DNA from: an uncultured Bacilli bacterium | GTDB taxonomy: Bacteria > Bacillota_I > Bacilli_A > RF39 > UBA660 | Direction: 5' to 3' | Assembly (NCBI GenBank): GCA_947623845.1 | Contig: CANQHM010000005.1 | Coordinates: 1 to 41,303 of the forward strand | DNA length: 41,303 nucleotides | Shown here: positions 8,363-16,518 of the stretch, one piece after another | How the letters are laid out: each line of letters starts with the position of its first letter | How positions within the stretch are numbered: the first letter of the stretch is position 1 | Notes under the pieces: model-generated | The model's database searches: none | What the model saw: the letters and a program-made list of their open reading frames with translations, nothing else | Told to the model about the DNA's origin: nothing | Made by a program: the position numbers and the translations under genes

Positions 8363-9220
8363 TTATTTATTGGTATCACTATTATCTTTAGTTGCTTCTA
8401 CCAATTTTATTTTTTCAGCACTGTTAAGTATATCTAATTGATATTTGGCAATAGCACTTAATATATCAAATCTTTCTTCTTTGCTTTTGCCTTCCTTAAT
8501 TAATTCAGCATTATGTGATTCAAGATTTGATAATACTGTTAATTCATTTATAGAAGCATAATCTCTAATATTGGTGGTTTTTGCTAATAGAGGATTAAGC
8601 TCTCTCCATGTTTTAGCCGTTGTATGAAATAACACAACATTTAAAATATCAGCTTCTTCAGCATACTTTAACCATTCTCTATTTTTAAAATAATCATTAT
8701 CAGGTAATATATATCTTTTTATAGCATCAGTATGAATTAAATAATTATTTTTAGTAAGTATTCTTTTTACATCCCATTCTCTATTTTGATTTTCTAATTC
8801 TTTTAACCTTTCAAATTCTTTTATTAAATATAATTTAAATACCGGACTTATAGCTGAAGCAAATTCAAATGCAATATCTTTATGAGCATAAGTTCCACCA
8901 TTTTTACCCATTTTGGAATATATACCTATAGCACTTGTCTTTTCACACCATTCTGTAACGCTAGGAGTAAATGTTAATAATCCAACTTGTCTTCTAAAGT
9001 GTTCAGATTCGAACACTTTAAAATTAGGATTATAAATCTGTTCCCAAGTAGTTAAAAAATCCAATGTGCTCCTATTTCGTAACCAGTTTCTTATAATATC
9101 TGCAGCTCTCGAGTTACTACCTTTAGCTTTTGCAATATCTGAAATACAAATATAATCACTATCATTTAATTTTGTAACATTAACTTCTATATCTTGAACT
9201 TTTAATATTTTATTAGACAT
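8363..9220 (-). CDS. KilA-N domain protein
   Basis: 285 residues with a full KilA-N DNA-binding domain in the first half: YICISDIAKAKGSNSRAADI near 23-42, an NWLRNRSTLDFL segment, NPNFKVFE, WCEKTSAIGIYSKMGKNGGTYAHKDIAFEFASAISPVFKLYLIKEFERLK up to about 143 (given here as the run of family landmarks). The C-terminal half is helical (KRYILPDNDYF, LLAKTTNIRDYASINEL). KilA-N proteins are common in phages and large DNA viruses and occur singly in many bacterial genomes. ATG at 9220 follows GGAGGTG by 6 nt. It is 48 nt downstream of the unknown gene and shares its promoter. Function in the host is unknown. Confidence 0.9.
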   Translation of the reverse strand: MSNKILKVQDIEVNVTKLNDSDYICISDIAKAKGSNSRAADIIRNWLRNRSTLDFLTTWEQIYNPNFKVFESEHFRRQVGLLTFTPSVTEWCEKTSAIGIYSKMGKNGGTYAHKDIAFEFASAISPVFKLYLIKEFERLKELENQNREWDVKRILTKNNYLIHTDAIKRYILPDNDYFKNREWLKYAEEADILNVVLFHTTAKTWRELNPLLAKTTNIRDYASINELTVLSNLESHNAELIKEGKSKEERFDILSAIAKYQLDILNSAEKIKLVEATKDNSDTNK

Positions 9221-9237
9221 ATATTCACCTCCAATTT

Positions 9238-9264
9238 GAACTAATAAAGAATTCTTACTAGTTC
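9238..9264 (-). repeat. Inverted repeat between the unknown gene and the KilA-N gene
   Basis: GAACTA and TAGTTC arms around a central AAGAATTCTT palindrome, 18 nt before the KilA-N start and just after the stop of the preceding gene. No U-run follows. It may be a processing hairpin or an autoregulatory operator. Confidence 0.5.
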
Positions 9265-9268
9265 ACCA

Positions 9269-9664
9269 TCATAAATTACCTTTTACTTGCACACAACTTT
9301 TCAAAAATTCTAATATTTCATCACTTTCTTTATTGCGTTTAAACTGTTCTTTTTCATATTCCTCAACAGTATACTTTTTTAATCTCGATAAAACAAAATT
9401 TCTATTACATTCTAAAATATTCATAATATCACTAATCATTTTTAGTTCATCCATTTTTATTTCATTACAATATAAAAATTGAGTATCTAAAATAAATTCG
9501 TATTCCATAGTATCATCTTTTTTAACTAATTTCGCTGCAATAACTAAAGAATCTTTAATTTCAATTAAAAATTCTTTACTATTAAAATTCGTTTTATAAG
9601 AATATCCTGGTAACATAACTTGATCAATTAGCTTTTTAATATCTTTAACTCTATTTATTTTCAT
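9269..9664 (-). CDS. Unknown small protein, first gene of the accessory island
   Basis: 131 residues, charged, no membrane segment or motif I recognise. It alternates strand-like stretches (SKEFLIEIKDSLVIAAKLVKKD, then YEFILDTQFLYCNEIKM, taken as two separate segments) and ends in a lysine- and glutamate-rich helix. ATG at 9664 has AAAGGA 10 nt upstream. The stop is UGA. It is the promoter-proximal gene of a unit continuing into the KilA-N gene, so it may be a partner of that protein; that is inference. Confidence 0.75.
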   Translation of the reverse strand: MKINRVKDIKKLIDQVMLPGYSYKTNFNSKEFLIEIKDSLVIAAKLVKKDDTMEYEFILDTQFLYCNEIKMDELKMISDIMNILECNRNFVLSRLKKYTVEEYEKEQFKRNKESDEILEFLKSCVQVKGNL

Positions 9665-9733
9665 AAATACTTTTTCCTTTCTACGTTTCTATAATAATTT
9701 TTGAATTTATAGTATGAAAACCTATCTATTGGA

Positions 9734-9763
9734 ATTATACAACAGCAAATATTCGTTCGTCAA
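9734..9763 (-). promoter_or_regulatory. Promoter of the accessory island, with LexA-like half site
   Basis: TTGACG (9758-9763), 18-nt spacer and a perfect TATAAT (9734-9739), about 70 nt ahead of the first gene. Overlapping the -35 on the minus strand is CGAACGAATATTTG, which has one perfect half (CGAAC) and one degraded half of the Gram-positive LexA box. Confidence 0.6.
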
Positions 9764-9775
9764 GCAAAAACTAAA

Positions 9776-9803
9776 AAAATTGTCTTTTTTCTAAGACAAT
9801 TTT
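9776..9803 (-). terminator. Rho-independent terminator after cardiolipin synthase
   Basis: Perfect 11-bp stem (9776-9786 with 9793-9803), 6-nt loop, followed on the minus strand by seven U. The stem includes the stop codon of the cardiolipin synthase gene. Confidence 0.9.
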
Positions 9804-11307
9804 AAAACAATGGTGCAAATAAACGTAATAGAGCTTGCCATAAAGATTTTATAAATCCCGCTTTAACATCTTTATCTTCTAGTTTTTGGGATTCTCTAAA
9901 AGTTTCTTCAAAATCTTTATATATATCTTTTATTACTTTATCTTCTTCAATATAAATTCCATTTTCAAAATGCAAGTATAAACTTCGGTAATCCATATTA
10001 ATGGTTCCTACGACTGCTCTTACATCATCTGATACAAATACTTTAGAATGAACAAATCCTTTTGTAAACTTATAAATCTTTACCCCACTATCATGTAATA
10101 CTTTAAAGAAGGATGTTGTTTGCGTATACACCACCTTTTTATCCGGAATTCCCGGTACAATTATCCGAACATCGACACCCCTTTTTGCTGCTCTCGTTAA
10201 AGCATTAACCATATCCGTATCAATTATTAAATAAGGAGTCATAATATATACATAATCTTTCGCACTATTAATTATATTTATATAGACATCTTCCCCAATT
10301 AAATCTCTATGTAGTGGTGCTACCCCATAAGGTATAACATATCCTTTATTATCTTTCCTATTTTTAAATTCATATTTAAATTTCGTAATATCTTTATCAT
10401 AAGCGGTATTAGCATTCCACAAAGTTAAAAACATAACAGTTAAGTTCCACACGGCATTCCCAGTAATCTTTATACCATTATCTTTCCAAATACCAAGTCT
10501 ACTATTTATATTAATGTATTCATCGCTTAAATTAACTCCTCCTGAAAAGGCCACTTTTCCATCAATAATCGTCATCTTCCTATGATCTCTATTATTCATA
10601 AATATTCCTCTAAAAGGACTTAATTTATTAAACGGAATACATTTAATCCCATCCTTTGCTAAAAGTTTAGGATACTTAGTTGAAAGCATGGCAATACTTC
10701 CCATATCATCGTATAAAATCCTTACATCTACACCCTCTTTCGCTTTCTCTTTTAAAATATCTAAAATCCCATTCCACATAACCCCTTCATTAATTATAAA
10801 GTATTCCATAAAGATAAACTTTTCCGCTTTTTTTAATTCTTTTAATAATTCCGGATAAAACTTTTCGCCAAAATTATAATATGTAATATCATTATTCTTA
10901 CTTACCACATAATTAGTTCTATTAATTAAATATTTAATATTATCTAATTTTTTATCTTCGATTTCTTTCTTAACATTTTTATCTTGTTCTAAATATTTTG
11001 TATATTCTTTTTCATAAGCAAAAATATTTTTTAATAACTTATTTTTAGAGTAGTTCTTTCCTAAAGTAATTAATAAAATTGTTCCAAAGATGGGAAATAT
11101 CAAAATTAAAATAATCCATGGTACATCATTAGAAAGTCTAGTACTATCTTTTAATATACCTAAAACAATTAAGATACTAATTAAACCATATAATAGTGTA
11201 ATAATTCCTAAATATTTATAAAAGAATAATCTAATTAAAATTGCAAAACCAAATTGTAATACCACCCCTAAAAATACTACTAAGGCTCTTTTTACTGCCA
11301 TTACCAT
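9802..11307 (-). CDS. cls: Cardiolipin synthase (phospholipase D type)
   Basis: Membrane enzyme that joins phosphatidylglycerol molecules to cardiolipin. 501 residues from the ATG at 11307, the normal length. Two N-terminal membrane helices and a third hydrophobic pair (residues about 5-85) precede two HKD phospholipase D motifs: HRKMTIIDG at 242-250 and HSKVFVSD at 420-427, each with the following GG-N or G-NMD. I rejected the upstream GTG 11346 because it has no spaced ribosome binding site; AGGGTGG lies 4 nt before 11307 (10 nt before the alternative ATG at 11301). Downstream of the nucleotidyltransferase gene by 10 nt, so one operon. Confidence 0.95.
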   Translation of the reverse strand: MVMAVKRALVVFLGVVLQFGFAILIRLFFYKYLGIITLLYGLISILIVLGILKDSTRLSNDVPWIILILIFPIFGTILLITLGKNYSKNKLLKNIFAYEKEYTKYLEQDKNVKKEIEDKKLDNIKYLINRTNYVVSKNNDITYYNFGEKFYPELLKELKKAEKFIFMEYFIINEGVMWNGILDILKEKAKEGVDVRILYDDMGSIAMLSTKYPKLLAKDGIKCIPFNKLSPFRGIFMNNRDHRKMTIIDGKVAFSGGVNLSDEYININSRLGIWKDNGIKITGNAVWNLTVMFLTLWNANTAYDKDITKFKYEFKNRKDNKGYVIPYGVAPLHRDLIGEDVYINIINSAKDYVYIMTPYLIIDTDMVNALTRAAKRGVDVRIIVPGIPDKKVVYTQTTSFFKVLHDSGVKIYKFTKGFVHSKVFVSDDVRAVVGTINMDYRSLYLHFENGIYIEEDKVIKDIYKDFEETFRESQKLEDKDVKAGFIKSLWQALLRLFAPLF

Positions 11308-11317
11308 AAAACCACCC

Positions 11318-12226
11318 TTAATTCCATAAGTTATTTGGGTATTCACCCTTATTAACTAATTCTAAAATTCCTGCTACTAACTTTTCTTTATCTTCTTTAT
11401 ATGTTACCCCTTGCCATACGGCACTAGTAGGGATTACTCTTACTTTTGCTACCCCTTCAACAATACTATCATAAACTGCATCCGGTAATAAGCATTCACA
11501 TTTGCTTAAGTCATCTTTGTTCTTTTCAAAAAATTCTTTTAAACACTTTTCTAAATAAGGAAATATATCTTTTGTAAAACAAAACATATTCATTGATACC
11601 GGAGCATCTTCTCGAATTTCAAATTCTTTACTACCATCTAAAGGGAACGCTACTATCTTATCATTTACTCTTTCTACGGAACTTTCAATAATCTTCGTTA
11701 AATAGCCATCTTTTTCTTCACAAACTCCTCTTTTTACAGAGCCATTCTCCGTAAGCGTATTTTTTACTTTATACCCAATAATTGCATATTCTAAGCCCTT
11801 ATGTTCTAATTCAAAGAAATTTTTGGCTTGCACAAATGCATCATATCCATAAAAATCATCGGCATTTAAAACCAAGAAATTACCATCTACTTTGTCTTTC
11901 GCCGCATAAATAGCATGCGATGTTCCCCAAGGTTTTACCCGATCTTTTGGTACTTCATACCCCTTTGGAATATCTGTTTGTTTTTGAAATGCATATTCTA
12001 CTTTAATATGTTTTGCTATTCTATTACCAATTGTCTCTTTAAATATTTCATAATGTTCTTCTTTAATGATAAATACTACTTTCGTAAATCCGGCTCTTAT
12101 CGCATCATAAATTGAATAATCAATTATAAACTCCCCATTCGGTCCCACAGGTTCAATTTGTTTTAAACCTCCAAATCTACTACCCATTCCTGCCGCCATA
12201 ATTACTAATGTTAAATCTTTTTCCAT
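11318..12226 (-). CDS. Nucleotidyltransferase-family protein (sugar-1-phosphate type)
   Basis: 302 residues with a GT-A nucleotidyltransferase fold. The N terminus carries the signature VIMAAGMGSRFGGLKQIEPVG (20-residue core MAAGMGSRFGGLKQIEPVG), where the Gly-rich loop and Lys bind NTP and phosphate. LVLNADDFYGYDAF holds the metal-binding Asp pair. This family is usually annotated as NTP transferase; the sugar or other acceptor is not determined by the sequence. ATG at 12226 follows GGAAAGGAAG by 6 nt. It lies immediately upstream of cls, so a role in envelope glycolipid or glycan supply is plausible, as inference. Confidence 0.85.
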   Translation of the reverse strand: MEKDLTLVIMAAGMGSRFGGLKQIEPVGPNGEFIIDYSIYDAIRAGFTKVVFIIKEEHYEIFKETIGNRIAKHIKVEYAFQKQTDIPKGYEVPKDRVKPWGTSHAIYAAKDKVDGNFLVLNADDFYGYDAFVQAKNFFELEHKGLEYAIIGYKVKNTLTENGSVKRGVCEEKDGYLTKIIESSVERVNDKIVAFPLDGSKEFEIREDAPVSMNMFCFTKDIFPYLEKCLKEFFEKNKDDLSKCECLLPDAVYDSIVEGVAKVRVIPTSAVWQGVTYKEDKEKLVAGILELVNKGEYPNNLWN

Positions 12227-12249
12227 AAATCTTCTTTCCTTTCCTAATT

Positions 12250-12255
12250 ATTATA
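12250..12255 (-). promoter_or_regulatory. Extended -10 promoter before the nucleotidyltransferase gene
   Basis: TGaTATAAT 24 nt upstream of the gene start, placed just after the stop of the small membrane protein. No good -35 is visible, which is usual for TG-extended -10 sites. Confidence 0.55.
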
Positions 12256-12258
12256 TCA

Positions 12259-12384
12259 TTACTTTTCATTTAATTTATTAAAAAATTCATATTTTAGATA
12301 TTCTTCGAAATCATTTTCTGTATTTTTCTCTTTGGGATTTCGGCAAAATATCATTACTAATATCAAAAGAACTACTAATTCCAT
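12259..12384 (-). CDS. Small membrane protein, 41 residues
   Basis: A short gene with a clear GGGAAG 5 nt before ATG 12384. The product begins MELVVLLILVMIFC, one membrane helix, then RNPKEKNTENDFEEY and a charged tail. It sits 14 nt after the preceding unknown gene and in the same direction. I do not recognise a family. Hydrophobic head plus charged tail and a good ribosome binding site support a real gene; an accessory subunit or regulator of a membrane complex is possible. Confidence 0.6.
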   Translation of the reverse strand: MELVVLLILVMIFCRNPKEKNTENDFEEYLKYEFFNKLNEK

Positions 12385-12398
12385 AAATACTTCCCATT

Positions 12399-13097
12399 TT
12401 ATTCTTCTTTACTTATGCTATACTGCCAAAAACACATATCTAGTATTTTCATCCGCGGATATAATTTTATTTTCTTTCTTAATTTTTCAAATTCTTTATT
12501 ATCTAAATAAAATTCATAACATTTTTTTAAAGAGTTTATAAAATTTTTTCTTTTAAAATAACTTGGTATATTGCATATTCTTTGATTCTTTAAATATTTA
12601 ATGGTATTTCTAAATTCATTATCATAAGCCGGTGTTATTCCTAATGTTCCCATAAGTATTTTAGTTATTAACGTATTAGAAACATTTTTATTAATCTGCC
12701 CATTTTCATATTCTTCTTCTATTTTATCAATTAATTTTTTTAAACTTTCCCAAAATTCATCTAAGTTATTTAAGTCTTCTTTATTAAGTTTCCCTTCATT
12801 TAACAAATTTATAACTTCATCATTATTTTTTTGAAAATCATGAATTAATTTTACAATGGCAATATTTATTCGATAATTTTTATTAATAAGAAACGTTGAT
12901 CCCCGATACATTCCCCAACTAGCTAAATATAAGGATAATTGTAAAGATAAATAATCTATTTCTTCTTCCGTTAAATCTTTATCTTTCATCTTATAAAAAG
13001 CCATATAAACATCTTCCCAAGAAATAAATCTTGAAAATTTATCTTCATTTCTTTTTTTCCAAAAGATATTTCCCGCTTTTATTAACTCTTCTACCAT
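12399..13097 (-). CDS. Conserved-type unknown protein
   Basis: 232 residues, soluble, mainly helical. It has the landmarks FWKKRNEDKFSRFISWEDVY, a LSLYLASWGMYRGSTFL segment near residues 66-82 and a C-terminal FEKLRKKIKLYPRMKILDM. I have the impression of a widespread family of unknown role with a conserved ASWGMxRGSxxL core, but I cannot name it. Start choice: ATG 13097; the promoter -10 at 13120-13125 puts the transcript start near 13113, which excludes the TTG at 13115. GTG 13103 is an alternative. Confidence 0.8.
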   Translation of the reverse strand: MVEELIKAGNIFWKKRNEDKFSRFISWEDVYMAFYKMKDKDLTEEEIDYLSLQLSLYLASWGMYRGSTFLINKNYRINIAIVKLIHDFQKNNDEVINLLNEGKLNKEDLNNLDEFWESLKKLIDKIEEEYENGQINKNVSNTLITKILMGTLGITPAYDNEFRNTIKYLKNQRICNIPSYFKRKNFINSLKKCYEFYLDNKEFEKLRKKIKLYPRMKILDMCFWQYSISKEE

Positions 13098-13119
13098 ACT
13101 CACATACTTCCTCAAAACT

Positions 13120-13125
13120 ATTATA
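13120..13125 (-). promoter_or_regulatory. Extended -10 promoter of the unknown gene
   Basis: TGaTATAAT between the divIVA terminator and the gene. Its position fixes the start of the gene downstream of 13113. Confidence 0.6.
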
Positions 13126-13149
13126 TCATAACAATTCCATAATTAAAAA

Positions 13150-13177
13150 AATATCTAATCCCTTAAGATTAAATATT
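13150..13177 (-). terminator. Terminator after divIVA
   Basis: 11-bp stem with one G-U pair (13150-13160 with 13167-13177), 6-nt loop, then a U-rich tail on the minus strand. It touches the divIVA stop codon. Confidence 0.85.
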
Positions 13178-13606
13178 TTAATATTCTATTTTATCTATTT
13201 CATCAATTAATTCTAGTTGTTCATTAATAGTTTGTTTAACTCTTCTCTTATAGATTTCTACGCGTCTTTCTAGTTGTTCTTTCGTTTCTTCAATTTTATC
13301 CACTTTTGCTAAAGATTCACTAACTAAACGAGAAGCATTCTTCTTTGCTTCATCAATAATTCTTTGGTATTCTTCATGAGCAATTTTTTTAATTTGGTTT
13401 CCCGCTTCTTCAGCTACCAATATCGCACGGTTTAGGGTTGTTTCCATATTTTTATATTTTTCTAAATCATTTTCTAGTCTTTTTACTTCATTCTCCGCTG
13501 TTTTAAGACGATTTAGAATGTTTTCATATTCTTTAGTTACTTCCATAACAAAAGAATTTACTTCACTTTTACTATAACCCGATAATTCCGTACTAAACTT
13601 TCTCAT
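13178..13606 (-). CDS. divIVA: DivIVA-type cell division/polarity protein
   Basis: 142 residues, shorter than Bacillus DivIVA but with the family layout: an N-terminal membrane-targeting unit with SGYSKSEVNSFVMEVTKEYE, then an almost unbroken coiled coil (LKTAENEVKRLENDLEKYK, LVSESLAKVDKIEETKEQL). It would sit at septa and poles on curved membrane. ATG 13606 begins MRKFSTELS. It follows sepF by 35 nt and shares its promoter, the same pairing as in the ylm region of Firmicutes. A GpsB-like role is an alternative because of the small size. Confidence 0.9.
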   Translation of the reverse strand: MRKFSTELSGYSKSEVNSFVMEVTKEYENILNRLKTAENEVKRLENDLEKYKNMETTLNRAILVAEEAGNQIKKIAHEEYQRIIDEAKKNASRLVSESLAKVDKIEETKEQLERRVEIYKRRVKQTINEQLELIDEIDKIEY

Positions 13607-13641
13607 ATGCTAAACACCCTTTACTTTTTTCTTTGTTTATT

Positions 13642-14046
13642 TTACCATTCTACTTCTTCGTCGTCTTTATCTTTTCCTGATTGTGCGTCATCTGTTATTT
13701 TACCTTGAACATTAACATTCTTTGGAGCACATAAATATATCCCAATGCCGATTTTTTGCATAGTTCCATTAATGGCATAAACACATCCACTAAGGAAATC
13801 GATAATTCTCTTGGCTTGATCAGAAGTAACTCTTTTTAAGTTAACAACAACACTATTCTTCTTTTTAAGATAATCCGCAATTTGTTGTGATTCTGAATAT
13901 GCTCTTGGTTCTAGTAATATCATTTTATTACCAGTTTTATCCGCATCTTTTAAAGCTGTCTCCGCATCTCCCTCATAATAAACTTCATCGTCATCGCCAT
14001 CTGGATCTCCCATTCCCATTAATTTTTTTAACTTATTTAAAGCCAT
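13642..14046 (-). CDS. sepF: Cell division protein SepF
   Basis: 134 residues. SepF bundles FtsZ filaments at the division site and anchors them to the membrane by an N-terminal amphipathic helix, here MALNKLKKLMGMG. An acidic linker follows (DPDGDDDEVYYEGD), then the SepF core: MILLEPRAYSESQQIADYL, SVVVNLKRV, AKRIIDFLSGCVYAI and IGIGIYLCAPKNV. I chose ATG 14046 over GTG 14055 because GGAG lies 8 nt upstream and the product then starts with the membrane helix. First gene of a sepF-divIVA operon. Confidence 0.95.
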   Translation of the reverse strand: MALNKLKKLMGMGDPDGDDDEVYYEGDAETALKDADKTGNKMILLEPRAYSESQQIADYLKKKNSVVVNLKRVTSDQAKRIIDFLSGCVYAINGTMQKIGIGIYLCAPKNVNVQGKITDDAQSGKDKDDEEVEW

Positions 14047-14080
14047 ATCTAACACTCCTATTCTTCTTCTACTATTAATA

Positions 14081-14109
14081 ATTATAACTTAAATCACTTT
14101 AATGCGCAA
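14081..14109 (-). promoter_or_regulatory. Promoter of sepF-divIVA
   Basis: TTGCGC (14104-14109), 17-nt spacer and TATAAT (14081-14086), about 35 nt ahead of sepF. Confidence 0.75.
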
Positions 14110-14134
14110 CTAAAAACTCACCTTAAATTTAAAA

Positions 14135-14157
14135 ATAGTAATTAATTAAATCACTAT
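14135..14157 (-). terminator. Terminator after the 308-residue unknown gene
   Basis: 9-bp stem with one G-U pair (14135-14143 with 14149-14157), 5-nt loop, followed by UUUUUAAAUUU on the minus strand, ending the glyS operon. Confidence 0.75.
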
Positions 14158-14166
14158 CTTTTTATT

Positions 14167-15093
14167 TTATAAATAAGTTATATTATCTTCAATTAATAAA
14201 TTAGGCATTTCTTTAACTAATTTTCGAGACATATTAGGTTTATCTTCATTTAAAACACTAAATTTAAATTCATTATATTCTTCGAAATCTTCTTTCTTTA
14301 AGCCAAACTCTTCTAATATTAACTCATGACTAATTGCTGTTAATTCAATAGTACGTTTTTGTTCATCAGTTAATTCTATTCTTTCACTTAATTCTTTAAA
14401 TTTTCTTTCACATTCCGCTATATCTCTATCGTGTTCAAAAATCCAATTCGCCCCAGGACCTCCAATACGCACATAGGTCGCTTCTATTTGTCTTAATTCA
14501 GCTTGGCTAAATTTACCACCACGTCCCTTTATCCAATCAGATGCTTCTTTCTTGTTATCGGGATAAGGATTTTGAGTTCTCTTTAATCCTTCCAATCTTT
14601 GTCTTAATTCCTCTAATTCGGCTTTTCTTAACTCTTTACTTTCTAAAGTTTGATATAAAGAAATAGTTCCAATATTTAGTGAAGTATATCCTTCTAAAAG
14701 TTTAGAAAAATCTTCATGGCGAAAGAAACTAAAAACCTCTGTACTTCCTGTTCCTAATTTAGCTACTACTTCAAAATATAAATCCATTAAATCATTAGCA
14801 TTACCCCTACTTACCTTATATTTATCTTTTTGAGCAGAAAATAGCTTTCTAATTCTTTTACAGATATTATAAGTAGCTATTTGTTTATAAATATCTAACT
14901 TAGCTAAAGCTTTTCTATCAGTTTCACTAATATAATTTCTCACTACGGAAAACTCTAAATTAACTAAAGAAGTTAAATAATCTATCATAGCTTTATTAAG
15001 TATCCCTTTATATTCTTCTAATTCTTTTAACAAGTCTTTTTTAGTTAAAGGCTTTTCAAAACTACCAGTTAGTGGTCTTGCAACTTCAAACAT
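14167..15093 (-). CDS. Unknown protein co-transcribed with glyS
   Basis: 308 residues, no signal or membrane segment, highly charged and helical. Notable stretches are IRKLFSAQKDKYKVSRGNAN, EVFSFFRHEDFSKLL, a glutamate/arginine-rich coiled-coil region at about 145-170, and SDWIKGRGGKFSQAELRQI followed by YVRIGGPGANWIFEHDRDI. I do not recognise a family. ATG 15093 follows GGGAGG by 7 nt. It lies 30 nt after glyS with no terminator between, so it is under the same T-box control, which hints at a link to translation or to glycine; that is inference. Confidence 0.8.
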   Translation of the reverse strand: MFEVARPLTGSFEKPLTKKDLLKELEEYKGILNKAMIDYLTSLVNLEFSVVRNYISETDRKALAKLDIYKQIATYNICKRIRKLFSAQKDKYKVSRGNANDLMDLYFEVVAKLGTGSTEVFSFFRHEDFSKLLEGYTSLNIGTISLYQTLESKELRKAELEELRQRLEGLKRTQNPYPDNKKEASDWIKGRGGKFSQAELRQIEATYVRIGGPGANWIFEHDRDIAECERKFKELSERIELTDEQKRTIELTAISHELILEEFGLKKEDFEEYNEFKFSVLNEDKPNMSRKLVKEMPNLLIEDNITYL

Positions 15094-15123
15094 CCTTAAA
15101 CCTCCCTATAAATATTTATATTA

Positions 15124-16500
15124 CTAAAATTCTATCTCTTTTTCGATATAGTCTTTTAATTCACTTACCTTTAAAGTAATTTGTTCCATGGTATCTCTGT
15201 TTCTTATAGTAACAGTATCATTATTTAAAGTTTCATCATCAACAGTTATAACAAAAGGTGTTCCTACCGCATCACTTCTTCTGTATCTTTTTCCAATACT
15301 TCCCGCTTCATCATAACTAACATTAAAATATTTAGATAAATTTGCATAAATTTCTAAAGCTTTATCTTTATGAACTTTTTTAATTAAAGGCGTAATCATC
15401 GCTTTAATTGGGGCAAGATATGGATGAATTTTTAAAACTTCTCTTTCTTCGCCATTATCAAGTATTTCTTTTTCATAAGCATTGCATAAGAAAGCTAGTA
15501 TTACTCTATCAAGTCCTAAAGCGGGTTCAATAACATAAGGTAAATACTTTGTATTATCTTCAGGATCTAAATATGTTAAATCAACTCCCGATTTTTCTTG
15601 GTGTACTCCTAAGTCGTAATCGGTCCGATCCGCAATTCCCCAAAGTTCATCCCAGCCCATTGGATATAAGTACTCAATATCGGTTGTAGCGACAGAATAA
15701 AATGCTAATTCTTCTTTAGAGTGATCTCTAAATCTTAATCTATCACTTTTCATTCCTAAAGATTTTAAAAAGTCCATACAGAAATTTTTATAATAGCCAA
15801 ACCACTCTAAGTCTGTTCCTGGTTTACAAAAGAATTCTAATTCCATTTGTTCAAATTCTCTAGTTCTAAAAGTAAAGTTTCCTGGTGTTATTTCATTTCT
15901 AAAACTTTTCCCAGTTTGGCCGATTCCAAATGGTAATTTAAGTCGCATAGAACGTTCAACATTTTTAAAGTTTACAAACATTCCTTGGGCGGTCTCAGGT
16001 CTTAGATACACAATCGATTTTGCATCTTCCGTAACTCCTTGATGCGTTTCAAATAAAAGGTTAAACTTTCTTACTGGTGTAAACTCACTCTTCCCACAAT
16101 TAGGACAAGGAATCTTTTCATCCTTAATAAATTTCTCTAATTTTTCATTTTCCCAACCATCACAGTTACCTTCTTTTAAGTATTCATTAACTAACTTATC
16201 AGCTCTAATCCGCATTTTACAATGTTTACAATCAATTAGAGGGTCCGTAAAATTAGCTACATGTCCCGTTGCTTCCCAAACCTTCGGATTCATTAATATC
16301 GCACTTTGAATTCCATAGTTAAAAGGACTTTCTTGAATAAACTTTTTCCACCAAGCCCGACGTACATTTTCTTTTAATTCAATTCCTAAAGGACCATAAT
16401 CAAAAGTATTAGATAACCCTCCATAAATTTCACTACCTTGAAATATAAAACCATATTGTTTAGTGAATGCCACAATATCGTCCATCGTAATTTTTTCCAT
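15124..16500 (-). CDS. glyS: Glycyl-tRNA synthetase, single-chain class II
   Basis: 458 residues of the alpha2 (GlyQS-independent) type used by Mollicutes-like and many Gram-positive bacteria. Class II landmarks: IYGGLSNTFDYGPLGIEL near the N terminus, an inserted zinc-binding pair CKHC and CPNC, motif 2 around SFRNEITPGNFTFRTREFEQ, and the ending motif 3 in EPALGLDRVILAFLCNAYEKE. The anticodon-binding domain carries IKAMITPLIKK and GKRYRRSDAVGTPF. ATG 16500 has GAGGGA 5 nt upstream; a longer reading frame reaches into the T-box leader but cannot be translated as such, because it crosses the regulatory hairpins. Confidence 0.97.
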   Translation of the reverse strand: MEKITMDDIVAFTKQYGFIFQGSEIYGGLSNTFDYGPLGIELKENVRRAWWKKFIQESPFNYGIQSAILMNPKVWEATGHVANFTDPLIDCKHCKMRIRADKLVNEYLKEGNCDGWENEKLEKFIKDEKIPCPNCGKSEFTPVRKFNLLFETHQGVTEDAKSIVYLRPETAQGMFVNFKNVERSMRLKLPFGIGQTGKSFRNEITPGNFTFRTREFEQMELEFFCKPGTDLEWFGYYKNFCMDFLKSLGMKSDRLRFRDHSKEELAFYSVATTDIEYLYPMGWDELWGIADRTDYDLGVHQEKSGVDLTYLDPEDNTKYLPYVIEPALGLDRVILAFLCNAYEKEILDNGEEREVLKIHPYLAPIKAMITPLIKKVHKDKALEIYANLSKYFNVSYDEAGSIGKRYRRSDAVGTPFVITVDDETLNNDTVTIRNRDTMEQITLKVSELKDYIEKEIEF

Positions 16501-16518
16501 AAAATTCCCTCTTTCTAA

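Noticed and set aside
5892..9664. Intact prophage
   Set aside because: No integrase, terminase, capsid, portal, lysis or replication gene is present in or beside the island.
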